Positions 1 through 17,602 of a stretch of DNA of 64,000 bases are shown here, in pieces (position 1 is the first letter of the stretch; the number at the start of each line of letters is the position of its first letter). The translations under genes and the position numbers were made by a program. The stretch comes from Hyperoplus lanceolatus. Lineage: Eukaryota; Chordata; Actinopteri; Uranoscopiformes; Ammodytidae. Location: assembly GCA_026929865.2 (NCBI GenBank), contig CM049398.1:22536001-22600000 (forward strand). Reading direction: 5' to 3'. Under the pieces are notes generated by a model, which made no database searches, was not told the DNA's origin, and saw nothing but the letters and a program-made list of their open reading frames with translations.

Positions 1-32
<32 letters not shown>
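1..32. repeat. (ATT)n microsatellite
   Basis: Perfect trinucleotide run at the window edge, probably continuing upstream. Confidence 0.9.
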
Positions 33-609
33 CATTTTATTTTTTAATGCGTATGTAAAACACCAGGGGACCTGTGGACGTGTGTGGCCTCCAGCAATCT
101 AGCCCCCCCCCCACACACAAATGCACAAACACACAGAGCCTCTGCGTCCGTGTGTGTTTTTCTTTGAAACCTGAGTAGTATGTGCAGGATCCACCAATAG
201 TGATATTTGTACACAGGTCTTCTTACTTTATTTGTTCCGTTTGCAAATCACATGAAGCATGGATGTTTCATTTTGTGCCCGCCTTCGATGGTTTTGTGTT
301 TCATTTTGACCCCCACCTTTGTTGGCATAAATAGCACCAAACTCTGCAGCTATCCGCATCAATGGCACGGAACTTCTCTGTGAAATTTATGAGACGATGC
401 TTCATTAAAGTCTAATGGATTTTCCTGCTTCTTAGCCTGCATTAGATAGAGCTCTGAAATGCGTGTGCGTGTTATGGCAGATATCTAAGCTCAATAAATC
501 GTCTTTAGTCTATGATTCAGTTCTATTAGAGATACATTTTCTTTATTGCAATAAAATATACACTAGTCCTTACCCTTTGTCTGTCTGTGTCCCTGTGTTT
601 CTTTCTCAG
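1..609. other. STARD10 intron, upstream flank
   Basis: Non-coding DNA 5' of the first visible STARD10 exon. It opens with an (ATT)n run (1-32) and has short CA and poly-C runs near 100-135. I see no further exon here; the missing 5' exons must lie outside the window. Confidence 0.6.
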
Positions 610-5092
<4,483 letters not shown>

Positions 5093-5138
5093 CACAAATA
5101 CACACACACATGCGTCTGTGCACGCACATGCACTTACT

Positions 5139-5146
5139 CACACACA

Positions 5147-5193
<47 letters not shown>

Positions 5194-5212
5194 ACACACA
5201 CACACACACACA
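5139..5212. repeat. (CA)n microsatellite, interrupted
   Basis: CA array in the STARD10 3' UTR about 50 nt after the stop, with AAA and TA interruptions. Confidence 0.93.
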
Positions 5213-5456
5213 ACTGTAATGCAGGGTTACATACATGCTCGATACACGTCCATAATTACACAAATGTATATGGGAATCTATTTGTAATTATATGGGAGAA
5301 TACGTGTGTGTGTCTGTATACATGCACATATCTACTGCATACACAGTTGCATATGCAGGCATACTAACAGGCAAGTGTTTGTGTGAGCATTCATGCACAT
5401 AGAACAAGCTCATACTTGACCAATTCGATCTCCTTTTTAAATACATAATGTATGAA

Positions 5457-5585
<129 letters not shown>

Positions 5586-5991
5586 CCAGGGGCAGTGAAA
5601 AAAATTTGCAGACTAATATTCAGTGTAACCAGAAAAGTGGTTTTGTTATCGGGACCTATGCAGATGCATCCAGATTAAGACAGTTTTACCTGACAGTGCA
5701 CATGCTAATGTTATTCAATAATGGATAATAGATACCCTACCCTCTTTTTATCTTTGTTTTTTTACAGCCTGTAGGTGGTGGTAAACAGACCCCTAATGGT
5801 CGTATAACTGTGTACACATAAGAATGCACACAATTCATTTATTTTTCATTAATGCACGCACACATGTACACACACTCAATTTGTGTCTCTCTGCCCCTGT
5901 TGTCTCTCTGTCGCTCAATATGAGTCTCCATCACTTTCAATAAGCACATGATAAATACACAGGTGTGCAGAAGGCAGCTGGAAACTCCAAA

Positions 5992-6007
5992 CACACACAC
6001 ACACAAA

Positions 6008-6038
<31 letters not shown>
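5992..6038. repeat. (CA)n microsatellite, interrupted
   Basis: CA run broken by two AAAC steps. Confidence 0.9.
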
Positions 6039-7369
6039 GTACACGTACGTACTGATTTTACACTCACATGTTCTGTCTGCTCCTCTATTTGAGAGATGTA
6101 TGAATGTATGTAGAGTTTAAAAAATTAAATACAGATTCCTACAAAGGTTTTCAAATTTAAACAGCGATCTAAGTCTTTTTTTTTCTCTTATGTGTCTGTG
6201 CATATTACACGTTTCAGTACCTGTGTGTGGGTTCATGTCTGACGCTGGCCTGCAGGTTTTCAATGCATGGTTGTAGGACTACTGGTGCTATACTAGTTAT
6301 AGAGATGTACTATGACTGCTGTCATTTACACATTCTTTAAAACTGCACTGCCATGATTAGAACAGGGGAAAACACAATGACGTTCAACCTGTTTGATGGA
6401 ACAGGTTTTCATTTACGGGACAGTGTGCGTGTGTGTTACATTGTGCCATTGCATGCACCCATGCAAGTATACAGTATATGTGTGCACACTGGCCTAGATC
6501 AGAATTAGGAATCCCCCTATCTGTTGGCATGGCAACTCTTGAGATAGACCTAGCACCAAAGGGAGAGATGTAGAGAGATAAGATCTTGTATGTCCAGTCA
6601 CAGAGGAAGTGATTTCTTGCAGGATGCCCTCTCTTCGTCTTTTTATAATTAGACTAAAAAGGGCACGTTTGCTGTAACTGCACCACGTGTGCAACGTTTT
6701 CCCTGTGCCAGAAGACTGTTCTTGCTTAACACTCATTTACACACAGTATAAGGTGGCTTGAAGTAACGATTGCATTAAGTAGTCTATATTGGATGCACAT
6801 AAGATCATAAAAATAACCTCAGGAGCTGTATGTCCGTATCTCAGTAAGAGGAACATGGCATTGCACTCCATACTGTATCTCACCTCATGCCTTTAAGATG
6901 TATTTAGCATGCCATCCTCTCTGACTTCATCCTTTCTACAACATCCCCCCTCTGCATATGCACCAACTAATGAAATATGAATGACGAAGGGAAAGGCTAC
7001 GCGAGAGATGCAGAAAAGGCATGAGGTGTATGCGGTACAGTGTCTTGCCTACAGCTGCATTGACTGTTTATCCCTTTGCCCTTATTCCAGCTACTACTAC
7101 TAAAAATCCATCCATCCATCCATCCCTTCATCCATGCTCAGAGTCTTATAATGAGGCCTAATCATCATTATGGCTGTGTGTGTGTGTGTGTGTTTGTGTG
7201 TGTGGGCTGCCTGTGCACAAGTGTGTGGATTGTCTTTCACCCTCCTCCGCAGCAGGGGGAGACGTCTATTAGCTGCATGACGGCCGACTTCCCTCTCTGT
7301 GTGTGTGTGTGTGTGTGTGTTTCTCCGTATGTGTCACACACTGCCACCCCCACAGCAACCCGGCCCACC

Positions 7370-7810
7370 ACAATTGATAGTCTTGTGATGACTCATCACC
7401 ACCTCATCTCTTCCTCTCCTCTCTCCAACCATCTCATTTCAAACAATAAATTGCACTGTTTCTGCCCCTTAATTGTCTGCTCCTCATTATTTTCTTAAGT
7501 TCTCCTCTTCCTCTTCCCATCTTCTCATCCTTTCATTCTCTCCTCATCCAGGGTTTTTGTCCTCCATTGATCCTAGGTCAACTTTCGTCAGTTCCATCCT
7601 CTCCTCCTATTCCCCTCTTCTCCATCTCTTCTCTTCCTTATCACTGTTGTCTTTTTACACTCTTTTCTCCCCCCTTTTCTCAACAGACCATTCATTCCCA
7701 TCCTATCCGACTTTGTCTCCATTCAGTATCCTGCTTAGTGTAGCTAAACTTCCCCAGGCTAGTCTTTCTGCCACAGTCCCCCTGATCTTTACCCCGAGTC
7801 AGAAGTAAAA
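7370..7810 (+). repeat. Pyrimidine-rich low-complexity block
   Basis: About 430 bp dominated by C and T on the + strand (tctcctctc, cctcttcc and similar), giving Ser/Pro/Leu-rich spurious translations. No protein family is recognisable. Confidence 0.75.
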
Positions 7811-8609
7811 TGAGAAACACACCGTTGAGTCACTGACTTCTCACACAGTCATGTAGGCTAAACTATTACCCCCCTTTTCTCATTAGGTCTTTGGCTTTGG
7901 GGAGGCCATAGGGCTCCTTGACATTGCCATTAGTAAACACAACACATTGAAACACACATGTGACACTGACACACCAAGGCAACAATGAGAGGAATATTTC
8001 TCCTCAAGGCTTCTAAAAAAGAAATAAAAGAGGACCAGTGAAGGTTTGACAGCCAGGGTGACGAATGCAACCTTGTTTTTTATTCATGTACAGTCACAGA
8101 AGTGGGATGTATTTCGTTCATTAAGGTTTTATGTTTAGAGTCTCCTGGTACATCATCATGTGCGGTGTGACTGTGAAGTTATGGGTTTCAGTTTGGTCTG
8201 GCTTGTGTTGTGACTGTTATTGCGTGCCAGCTTCCCTCTCTCCCATACTCATTCATCTGTGCTGACTCTCACTGTGGCTGAAATGCAATCAAAGGATTTA
8301 TTAAACAATTCAAGGATTGAGCGTTCTCTTTCTGCTACAAATGCTGTTTTCCCCTTTATTACTTTGTGCTTTTTAACTTGATGCTTTTATAAATCCTCTC
8401 TCTGTCTGCAGGCTCAATATAGATAGTGAGTTGTTGCCCTCTTCTGGTCCCTATGGGAGCGTACAACTAACAAATCAGCAGCGTGTCTTATTTAATATTG
8501 ACCTGAGTGCCACATCACCGACACCATCATGAAACATATCTGTTCAGAATAATTTTTATTCATGGTCACAGTGATGTCTACATTGCTACCAAGATTGGTT
8601 CATTGACTT

Positions 8610-8760
8610 AAAAAAATAATTAATAAATTGATACTTCCGATCATTAATACCATATGCTATCCTTTGCATGTTTTTGATAATAATAATTATTATTTTATTT
8701 TTATTTTTTGGAACGTTAATTTTTATAATTATAATTATAATTATTATTATTGATAATGTA
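8610..8760. repeat. AT-rich (TAA/ATT)n region
   Basis: Dense TAATAAT and TTATAAT repeats; spurious poly-Ile translation on the minus strand. Confidence 0.75.
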
Positions 8761-9179
8761 GGTACATGTAATTGATATAGTGCATTGACCCTCCAGTCAG
8801 TTGGGTAGGGGTGGGGAAAAAATAATAAAAAAAAGTTGATCACAAAAAAACAAAACAAAAAATGAATAGGCCTGTAAAGTATAGTTTGTTTTTAATGTGT
8901 ATGTTTGTATGTAGCCTACGCCTAAAGGTTGTCCAGTAGCCTATTGAATTGGGAGTTAATAATGATTTTTCTTTTTCTTTATGATGATAGTCAATGATAG
9001 TCCTTAATCATTCATTTCTATGGGCTACTATAAAATCCATGCGGTAGGCCTATCCCCGAAGGCTTGCCTCCTGTGGATGCACAGAAAGTGTTGTTGTAAT
9101 TACTCAGAATTACTCATGAGGGTGACATAAGTTACGCACTGTAGCTCATAAGGGCAACTGCCTGACCTGAACAGACTGG

Positions 9180-9560
9180 GCTGTACTTTTTTCATTGGTC
9201 ACATGACGGCCGTACGGAAGTTTATGCAATTTAGCTGCAAAAAGTTAGCAATAATCAGTCAGAGACACACCGGAAATACATAGTTCATTGTCTTAAAAAT
9301 AAGATTCCACATGATCGAACGTCGCTGTATGTATTTACTTTGAAAGGTAAAGGCGGACATAGTACACATTATTTCATTTAACTTAACACTGGCTGCCTCC
9401 GAGTTGTTGCTCCCACTGCTTCTATGCCGTGTGAAAAATGTTATCCGCTATTTGCTATTTGGCGTCGCGGTCGTGGTCACTACATTTTTACCTTTTTAAC
9501 AAAACGTCCGTACATTTCACTTAGTTTGATTCTGGAAGAAGACTTGAAAAAGTAAGTGAA
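9180..9560 (+). promoter_or_regulatory. arap1: Candidate ARAP1 promoter and non-coding leader exon
   Basis: This stretch has an inverted CCAAT box (ATTGG, 9194-9198), an E-box-like GTCACATGAC and an ETS-like CGGAAG within about 25 bp, with CpGs otherwise scarce around it. It is followed by strong splice donors (gaaag|gtaaag at 9347 and aaaa|gtaagtg at 9552). ARAP1 exon 1 (19110) starts at an acceptor, so a leader exon must exist upstream; this is the best candidate I see. Inference only; cap-analysis or RNA-seq would decide. Confidence 0.35.
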
Positions 9561-10472
9561 CGACAGGATAAAGTTATTTTTCTCTTCTTCAAAAGAAAGT
9601 TCCCATTAACAGCTGATACAAATAGACGACCACCTTCTGAATTTACAGCATAAAAAACCCACCGACACAAAAACGGTGTTGTCTTGGTTACTTTAATGAA
9701 CCGACCCTTAGCTTGACCCGAGGCGGAGAAAAATAACGTTAGCCTAGCAAAACAAATACAACATTTTGTGGATAATTACACCGCCAAATGCCGAGTCCAG
9801 TTCTACTTTTTGTAACTCACTAATTAAAAAAGAGGGCATTCATTTCATTTGGTAATGTTAACTTGTTAGAAGTGTTTTGCTGTTCCTCGAGTGTTTTTCT
9901 CTGGGAAAGCAGAGAGGAAATGGACAGCCTACTACGGCGGAGCTGTTTATCCCCTGTGGAATCCATTATTTTTAAGCTGACTGAAAAGATGGATTCACTG
10001 ACAATTAAATCGCGGGTTCTAGCTACTTTTATAAATGAGTGATTGTCACCGCCTTTCTTAAGACAGTCTTTTTGCCCACATCTTGATTTCAGAATTGTGT
10101 GTAATTTAGCAGGTGGACTTGTGACAGGTGGTGCAAGGAGTCACTTCTGTTTCTCTTTCTAGCATTACAGTCCACAGATTACCACAACACTCACTTGGCT
10201 GCTGAAAGTTGTTTCTCCCCCCGCTGTTTATTCCTCCTTTATTATGCACTATTGGGGTTGTCTTACATGTGGCAGGCATAGTTAATAGCCTACGTCAGAT
10301 GATAGGGTGTGTGATCCATATGAAACTGTTTTACAGTGTGATCGGATAAGTTATTAAGTGAAGTGGAAACTGTGATGGTGTTTCCTTTTTCAGTGTTAAT
10401 GTGCAACCTTTTGCGTGTGTAGCCTACTAAAAGCCTGAGTACATTTTGTGTGAATGACTCTGTGGGCCTAGA

Positions 10473-10500
10473 CCCCCCCCCCCCCCCAACAAAAAAAAAA
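10473..10500. repeat. Poly-C then poly-A homopolymer junction
   Basis: About 15 C followed by an A-rich run. Confidence 0.85.
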
Positions 10501-10870
10501 GTATATTTGTGGTCAGTTTATTCTTATCACTGAAGCAGAGCTCCTGAACAATTGAAAAATGTGTCTTAAGTTGTTGAACAGATGTTATTTTGCTGCACCG
10601 GCCCCATGGCTCAAAAACCTTGCAGTTTAATGCAGAAACCTGGTGGTTTTGTCACTATTGGGAACTTGTTAAGTAGGGCATATTACTGGTCGGGACCCTG
10701 TAAATGCAGTTTGTTGGCCCTACTCAGCCTACCTTGTTTTTTTGTAGCAGTGGGAAGTGGTAATGATGACTAACGAGTATGCCTGTGATTGTCTGATTTG
10801 GCTCTCAAAATGCAAACTGAGACACATAATGTAGTGTTTCAGGATGTTGCTTCTCAAGCAACAGATATTT

Positions 10871-11072
10871 ATTTTTCTTCTTTTTTTAAAGATCATTTTT
10901 TGGCATTTTTATGCTTTATTAGACAGGTTGGAGAGACAGAGATGAAATGAGGCAGAGAGGAGAATGACATGCAGAGAACGACCACAAGTCGGATTCAAAC
11001 CTGTGGTCTGCTGCTTCTGAGGACCAAGCCTCTATTGGGGGTCGCTGTAACCACTACACCCTCTCTCCTGCC
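10871..11072 (-). mobile_element. tRNA-derived SINE, minus strand
   Basis: Read on the minus strand it begins with a tRNA-like head: an A-box-like TAGTGGTTAC (complement of about 11047-11056) and a B-box GGTTTGAATCC (complement of 10991-11001). It ends in an A-rich tail (complement of about 10871-10890). It is flanked by a direct repeat ACAGATATTT at 10861-10870 and 11073-11082, the expected target-site duplication. Similar SINEs are common in teleosts; I do not assign a named family. Confidence 0.75.
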
Positions 11073-12914
11073 ACAGATATTTTCCTCTCTTTACTGAACC
11101 CTTGATTTTTGTGACAATTCATATTCACAGTTTAGTTTTAGTTTTTTCATACAGAGAAAGTTGCACCCGAAAAACTTTGTCTGTTGGACCGACTCCGTAT
11201 CTCCTTCTTCATCCCTCTTTGTCTTTTGTATTGTCTCTCTCTCTGTCTGCCGCATACACTCACATGATAGCTCGCTGCTGAATCACTCTATAATGAGCTG
11301 AGGCGAGGAGAACTCAGCTGGTTCAGAGGTTCTGCCTCACTGTTAGAAAAAGCAGGCTAAACTAACGCAAGAAGTGATGACTGGAAAGCTATGACCTATG
11401 ACTTAAATGACGTTAAACTGAGGTTATAAATTCTGCTTCAAGACTAAATTCTGCTTCAAGACTAATAAATGAGCCCTTCTCTAGGCTTGATACTTGTTAT
11501 ATTAAAGACAACATATAAAGCATTGATGTAAAGTTCAAGTTAAAAAACGTCTGATTAATTTAGTATGGAGCAAGCAAAGTCGAGTCATATCAATGAACAT
11601 TCTGAAACATAAGCTATAATAGCTGGAGAAGATTTTAAGGATAACCGCAACACCGCATTGATATGTTGAGTGATTACTGCATGCAGGAGGAAAAAAGTCC
11701 ATACCGTCACAGCCCTATTCAAAACTGTTCATTTCACAGTCGAAGGAGTACATCTTGTGACATTAGCTTGACATAGAGGAACTACATTTTGTGTTATTAC
11801 CATTTGTAAAATAGGCCGACACCCACCATTGGAGGGACTTGGGGTGAGAACAACTTCACACTCAGGTCAAACATGTTTTTCTTTTTGTGCCATTACTTGC
11901 CTCCTAAGGTTAAATCTGGTTGTATGGGTTAACATGGGAAACGTCTTCCTCTGAAATGTTGCACCCTGAGGAAGCAAATGTGTGTTCGCTTGAGGAACTT
12001 GTTCGGAAGCATTTCTTTACTGGCAGGACTGAGTCACTATTCAGTTCTAATTGAAAGTGGGCTGAATGCAGCAGTGTGTCTGTTGTTGGGTGTATGAGTC
12101 ATGTCCCTGGTGTGCGTGCGTGTGTGTGTGTGTATGTGTGTGCTTGTGTATTCCAGTTACCCTTATGGATAACCCCTTAATAGAAATCTGAGGGTCTGAC
12201 CAAAGTTACTCTGTAGTGGTAGGCCACCCAACTACTTTTCCCAGGAAGCTGAAGTAAATGAGCAGTAATGGGAAAGCTGCTATCAGAAATTAGGTATTTA
12301 AACAGCAACAGACAGAGCAGAGTGTGTTCTATTCAGCTAAAAAGCTGTGTTGCGTGCTACCTGCCCTGCTAAGTTGAGGGGCCTATGTCTGGTTAGGTGA
12401 ACTTTGTGAAGATTGGATCTTGGACTTAAATTCATCAGAAACCTGAGTCCAGATTAAAGCTGATATGTAAAGTAGTCTAAGTGTAAAGTAGAGTCGGATC
12501 AATACTTTTTTTTTGAGGCAGATACAGATATTAGGGAGAACCATGTAACTACAACATTTCCCTTTACCTTTCTGTTAGGGTCATTTGCTGCTTATCATCT
12601 CCCTGTCTCAATAAAGGATAAAATGAAAAATAATATAATATTGATTAAAAAAATAATATTTGCCGATAACAGAAATCAGAAGTCCAATATCAATCTTTGT
12701 CAAAATCAGTGAATATCTCCTCACAATCTGCCACCTGTACCGTGTGTGTCCCCTGAAAGATAAATCCAGTTTAACACCGCCGCTCTCCAAACAGGCATGC
12801 TGCTAGCTAGCTAAGTTGGGCCCCTTGGTTTACATACCCTTTTGTCTACATACTCATTCATGAAAAAAGTTGGTGGCTATTGGGTGATATTCATGTTGCA
12901 TAATGTGTTTGACC

Positions 12915-13513
12915 TAGCCTGGCTCCGCCCGCCCGCCTACTTCCGGCCAAATTTCATTTTCCCTTCAGTAGTCAGTCTGGGTGTACAGCGCATTTCCCAG
13001 ATTCTCCGGAGAATCTACGATCGGCCAATCAGCGAACAGAGCGAGTGGCTGAGAACGCTCCAGTTTCAGTTGAATGCTGCGTTGCTTTATACTCGGAAGA
13101 AGGAGATTTCCGACTTGGTAGTTCCGAGTTCCGACCTGTCTGTGTTCCAGTGCATCTGCTCGCGAAAGTATGGACGCCTAAAACCTTTCTCGTCCAAATA
13201 ACTAAACGTTAGGCTCTAACATGTTACTGTTGCCAGGTACCGGTAGATTCATAGACTACAATATGTAGTGAAGTCGGAAATTTCCGAGTTCCCTGTCCAA
13301 CTGGAAGGCACCATCAAAAGCCGGCTCATGACACACGTGATGACCAAACGTGATGCGATTGGTTGGCTAATCCAGAGTGGCACTGGGCAGATCCAATAGT
13401 TTTAAACTTCGACAGACACCCGCCTCCAAGTGAGTTAACGTTTGCCAATTACAGCACTTCCAGACCATCTGTACAAATGAAATGAAGTACGGTGGTCTGG
13501 TTGGACCAGGCTA
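12915..13513. mobile_element. 599 bp non-autonomous DNA transposon with 9 bp target duplication
   Basis: The ends are inverted copies of TAGCCTGG (left 12915, right ...CCAGGCTA to 13513). Both are flanked by TGTTTGACC (12906-12914 and 13514-13522), a perfect 9 bp direct repeat. Interior is GC-richer than the surroundings and contains no transposase. A 9 bp duplication fits Mutator-like or Merlin-like families. A 119-residue open frame at 12842-13201 runs across the left end and is therefore not a gene. Confidence 0.75.
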
Positions 13514-16500
13514 TGTTTGACCATTAAACTCTATGGAAACGGTCACATGAACAGTACAGCTTAGCAATGTCATTACTGCAACTATTCAATTGGTGAATAG
13601 ATCTATCTACTGTATAAGTGGATTAGAGTTGACCTTTGATGGCTCTGCTGAGTTTGTAATTTCATCAAATTCTCACTACCTCAGATTTTCACTGCAGGGC
13701 GACTTTAAAAATGTTTCCACTTTGACAGACTAAGTGCATAAGGCTAATATTGCACACACACCACCACCATACCCACCACATCCCTGCCATTAAGTAATAT
13801 CACAATGAAAGAGATTAAGGATGCACAGCATTTCCTTTTCAGTTATTATAACTCATCAAGCCACGTAAAAATATGTGAGGCGTAATGGCTAAAGCTTGGT
13901 TCTGATTTATTTCTGTTTCAGAAAAGAGCAAATGCGGCAGCAGCAAACACAGTGGCTATTGTGGCTGGTAAAATCACGCACATATTTAAAGCCTGTCCGC
14001 CATACCTTGATGATTACAGCCTGTCACTATAGCTTTATCACACTCTAGCCTTCTGACATAGTGTGTGCACTGTGTGCTGTTATTTACAACCTTGTCACAA
14101 TGGATGTGTTGTGTATATGCTCATGTGATGATAAGTGGTTGCTGTCATTTGCAACACACAAAAAATAGCTGTTGTTAAGGTTGTCTTAGAAATCACTTAC
14201 GTAATCCCATCCAAATGTTAGATAATTCACTTTGAAACTGAGGACTGATGCTAAGCAGATTGATACTAGCCAATGCTGATCAGTGCAAAGAGAGAGAAAA
14301 TCCTGGCTATGTGTTTTTGTGTGTTCAATTGAAAGGGGATATGAGGCCTGAAACCCAATTTCTGAGTCCCTCCCCAAACCAGATTCACACACATAATATT
14401 ATTATTAGGAGGTGAGCACTTGTCCCAGAGAGTGTGACCAGACTCGGAACAGTGCTGGCCCCCACCTTGCGTTTCCCTCCCTCCTTGTCAGTGTGAGTGT
14501 ACTTGCCTAGGCAACAGAATGCCCCATTGTGAAGCAGCACAGAGACCCTGTTATTGCCAGCTATCTGAGTGGGAGGGAGGAAGGGAGGGAGATATAAATG
14601 AATTGATGTCTTAAAGGTGCAAAGTGCTGTTTGGAAAATGCAGGAAAAAAAATAGAAAAAAGGAAGTCAGCACAGTGATCAAATGGACAATGACCCGCTT
14701 GCTGTAATATATGAGTTCAGGGCTAAGACTAAGAAGGTCGATTTCCGCACTTAAAGGAAAACTTGACATGTTTGAAAATGTGCTTGTTTGATGTCTTAAA
14801 TGTGATGTGTTAGATGACAAGAGTGATATCAATTGTATCTTTTATGCATGTACCGAGAAAAATCCAGTTTGTTTTTAGTTGTGTTGTCACACAGCTAGCA
14901 ATGTTAAGCTAGTCATTGTGAGATCCGGGGCTGGATGTCACCCATACAAATGAGATCCTCGATGCTAGGATGAACCATGCTTTGCTTTCTAAAATATAGC
15001 CTATAGCCTTACAAAGACCAAAGCAAAGGTGTGTTTGTTGGCGTTTGTCATAAAGTTTGAACTGTTTGTTAGACTGTACCACTTCATGATACCAGAATGT
15101 ACAAGTACATTTTATGATGCTTTTATTTACACATGATGGATGACTAGTTCATAAATCTGCTTGTGTTTCCCTTTACTGTCCCATGATGCCTTCCATCCTG
15201 TTTTCTCATTTTTAACAGATGAACAAATTACAATTTGAAAATACATAAAGGCGCTTCATTTGGTTTCAACTTTGATGAAGGTTTAAGTATACAGCATTGC
15301 TGTAACTGTATTGGGGAGAAAAAGTTAAAAGAAAGGACAATAATAATGTTCCTCTGATTCCAACACTCAAACTAAGCTAGTTGGAACATTGATCTTTTGA
15401 GGGCCCTTCACAATGTGCAGCTTTTAACCCAGTATACACACACACTTCTGCAGGCTTCAAGGACTTCAAGTCAACACTAGTTATATGGATTGAAGATTTT
15501 TTTAAATAGAGATCCAGCCCAGCTGTGCCTTGTCATCCATTCTCTTTCTCTATATAGACAAATGAAATAACCTGGCTGTAATAGAATGTGACTGACACTC
15601 TTTATGCAGGCATGGCCTTGGTGGGCTGTTTATAAGATGAGCGCTCACTGTCCACATGTGATTGTGGCCCTCTGGTTCCAGGAAAGCTGACTTGTACTAA
15701 AGATCACCAAAACTAAGGAGCTGTCAAAACTCACCAGAATCATAAACCAAGCAGCTAAATATCACCAGCACCACTCAGAGACCCAATTCTCAGAACATTA
15801 CAGTTACAGTTTGCATCACTTCCCATTCACCACTCTTTTCAGCTTCTTCCTTCAGAATACCTTTGCTTTGTCAAAATAAAAAAATACAAGACATCTCTTA
15901 TTCCCACCTCATCTGCACTTTAAACAAAGCCAAATGGACACTACTTTTAGTGCAGTTTTTGCTTTACACGTGCTTTTGCGGTTTTATTCAACTTTCACTA
16001 TGTGATAGACGATAAAGTATTTTTTAAATGGAATAGAATGCAGATGAACAGTTGTACCTTCCACTAATTTAGCGCGCTCAACTGAGTTTGCTGGGTTCCC
16101 TATTGTTTGTTTGTTTTAAATGTTATAGACACAGGCTGTGTCATATTTGACATGCATTTATCCCATAACCTTCCTGATTATTGCAACAGCCTCTAGACTC
16201 GTTATGAAAATCAACAGAAAAACTATTGAGTGTCTACAGAAAGAATGTACAAATTACATTTGCCAGACTTTTCACTAGAATGGGGATACTGTGTTATTGT
16301 TACAGCTTTTTTCCTTTGTTGTTTCATCCTCTATATTAGTATAATGTATCACATTTTTGCACTTGATGTTGTTCCTTAAGACACACACGCACCACACAAA
16401 AACGCTGAAAGGGCTTTTTCTGGTGCAAAATGCTGAAGTGAACAATTGTGTATGGTCAAAGATGCTGAGTCCTGATAGTTTAAGTGTTAAACATTTGTTA

Positions 16501-17391
16501 GCCGTCAGCGACTTAGCAAGTTATTAATTGATTAAATGAAACATACAAATGTATAAAACTATTTAAAAATGTATGTGAAGAATACTGCTGCAAGTTCTCC
16601 AATAAATAAAAAAAACACTTCTCAAATAGCAAGCCTGTACATCTGTAGATTTATGCCATATTAACGCTTTTTCCTCTGTAATCATGGTATAGTACTGTAT
16701 GGTACGGCCTGTATTGTGCCGTTCGTTACGAATACGTGTAGTGTTACACCCCTAGTGAGTGTGTAATGTGTGTGTGAGTTCAGTTTAATGATTACTGGTA
16801 CGATGATGACGGAAAACCAAGCAGGCTGTACTTGATCGCATGAAGTCTTTTTTTTGAGTTCCTCAATTTAAAAATAGGAACTGTGTTTGATCAGTGAGAA
16901 GACTGACACTGTCCTTAGCCCTGTTGTCTCTGCCTTACTTAAGGAAACATTTGACAGGAAATGAAATGCACTCATTTCACCAGACTTCAACACACTGGTG
17001 AAAAGCATTTTTCTCTGACCGGGTAGTGTGGGTCACTGTGTACTGCTGTGCACGCTTCTACTCCCCAAATGGGACCATGAAATATGTATTATGTCTAATT
17101 AGTCGCTAGTCAGTCTGCCAATGCGTCTAAAGATTCACAAACGTGAAGTGAAACAAAATACGGTCAGCTTCAGTTTGCATTATTATTGAATTGAATCTAA
17201 GTTAAAGTTTAACCATTAAAATCCTAAAATCAATTCTGCTAATGAAAAAGGACATTCATCTTAACATTGTATTATGTATCAGCCTATTTCCATGTGAGTA
17301 GACAGTGTGTTGATGAAGGAATATTAAACAGTGTCTTCTCTTGATGAAGACATTTTAAACAATTCAAGAATGTCTGTAAAATGTATTTTAA

Positions 17392-17602
17392 TTAAAGGTG
17401 GAGTCAGCGATGAAAGACTGAAAACTCGTATGTAAACAAGCTATAGCTACTAGCTAGCAACATGCCCATTTACAGAGCCTAGGCTGTGTATGAACACTGG
17501 ATTCTATTTTCAGCGCACATGTTGTGAGGAGATACTACTGATTTTGACAAAAAGTGATTTTGACAACAATGATTCCCCACAATCGCTGCCTCCACCTTTC
17601 AA
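17392..17602. mobile_element. MITE, TTAAAGGTGG ends
   Basis: Left end TTAAAGGTGGAGTCAGCGAT at 17392 and right end ATCGCTGCCTCCACCTTT to 17599 are imperfect inverted repeats. Length about 210 bp, no coding capacity. TTAA at the left edge fits a TTAA target; the right TTAA is degraded. Confidence 0.65.

Noticed and set aside
10981-11060. tRNA gene candidate from the B-box-like sequence
   Set aside because: It is the tRNA-derived head of a SINE with target duplications and an A-rich tail; no complete cloverleaf.
12842-13201. 119-residue open frame
   Set aside because: It crosses the left end of the 599 bp transposon and matches no protein family I know.
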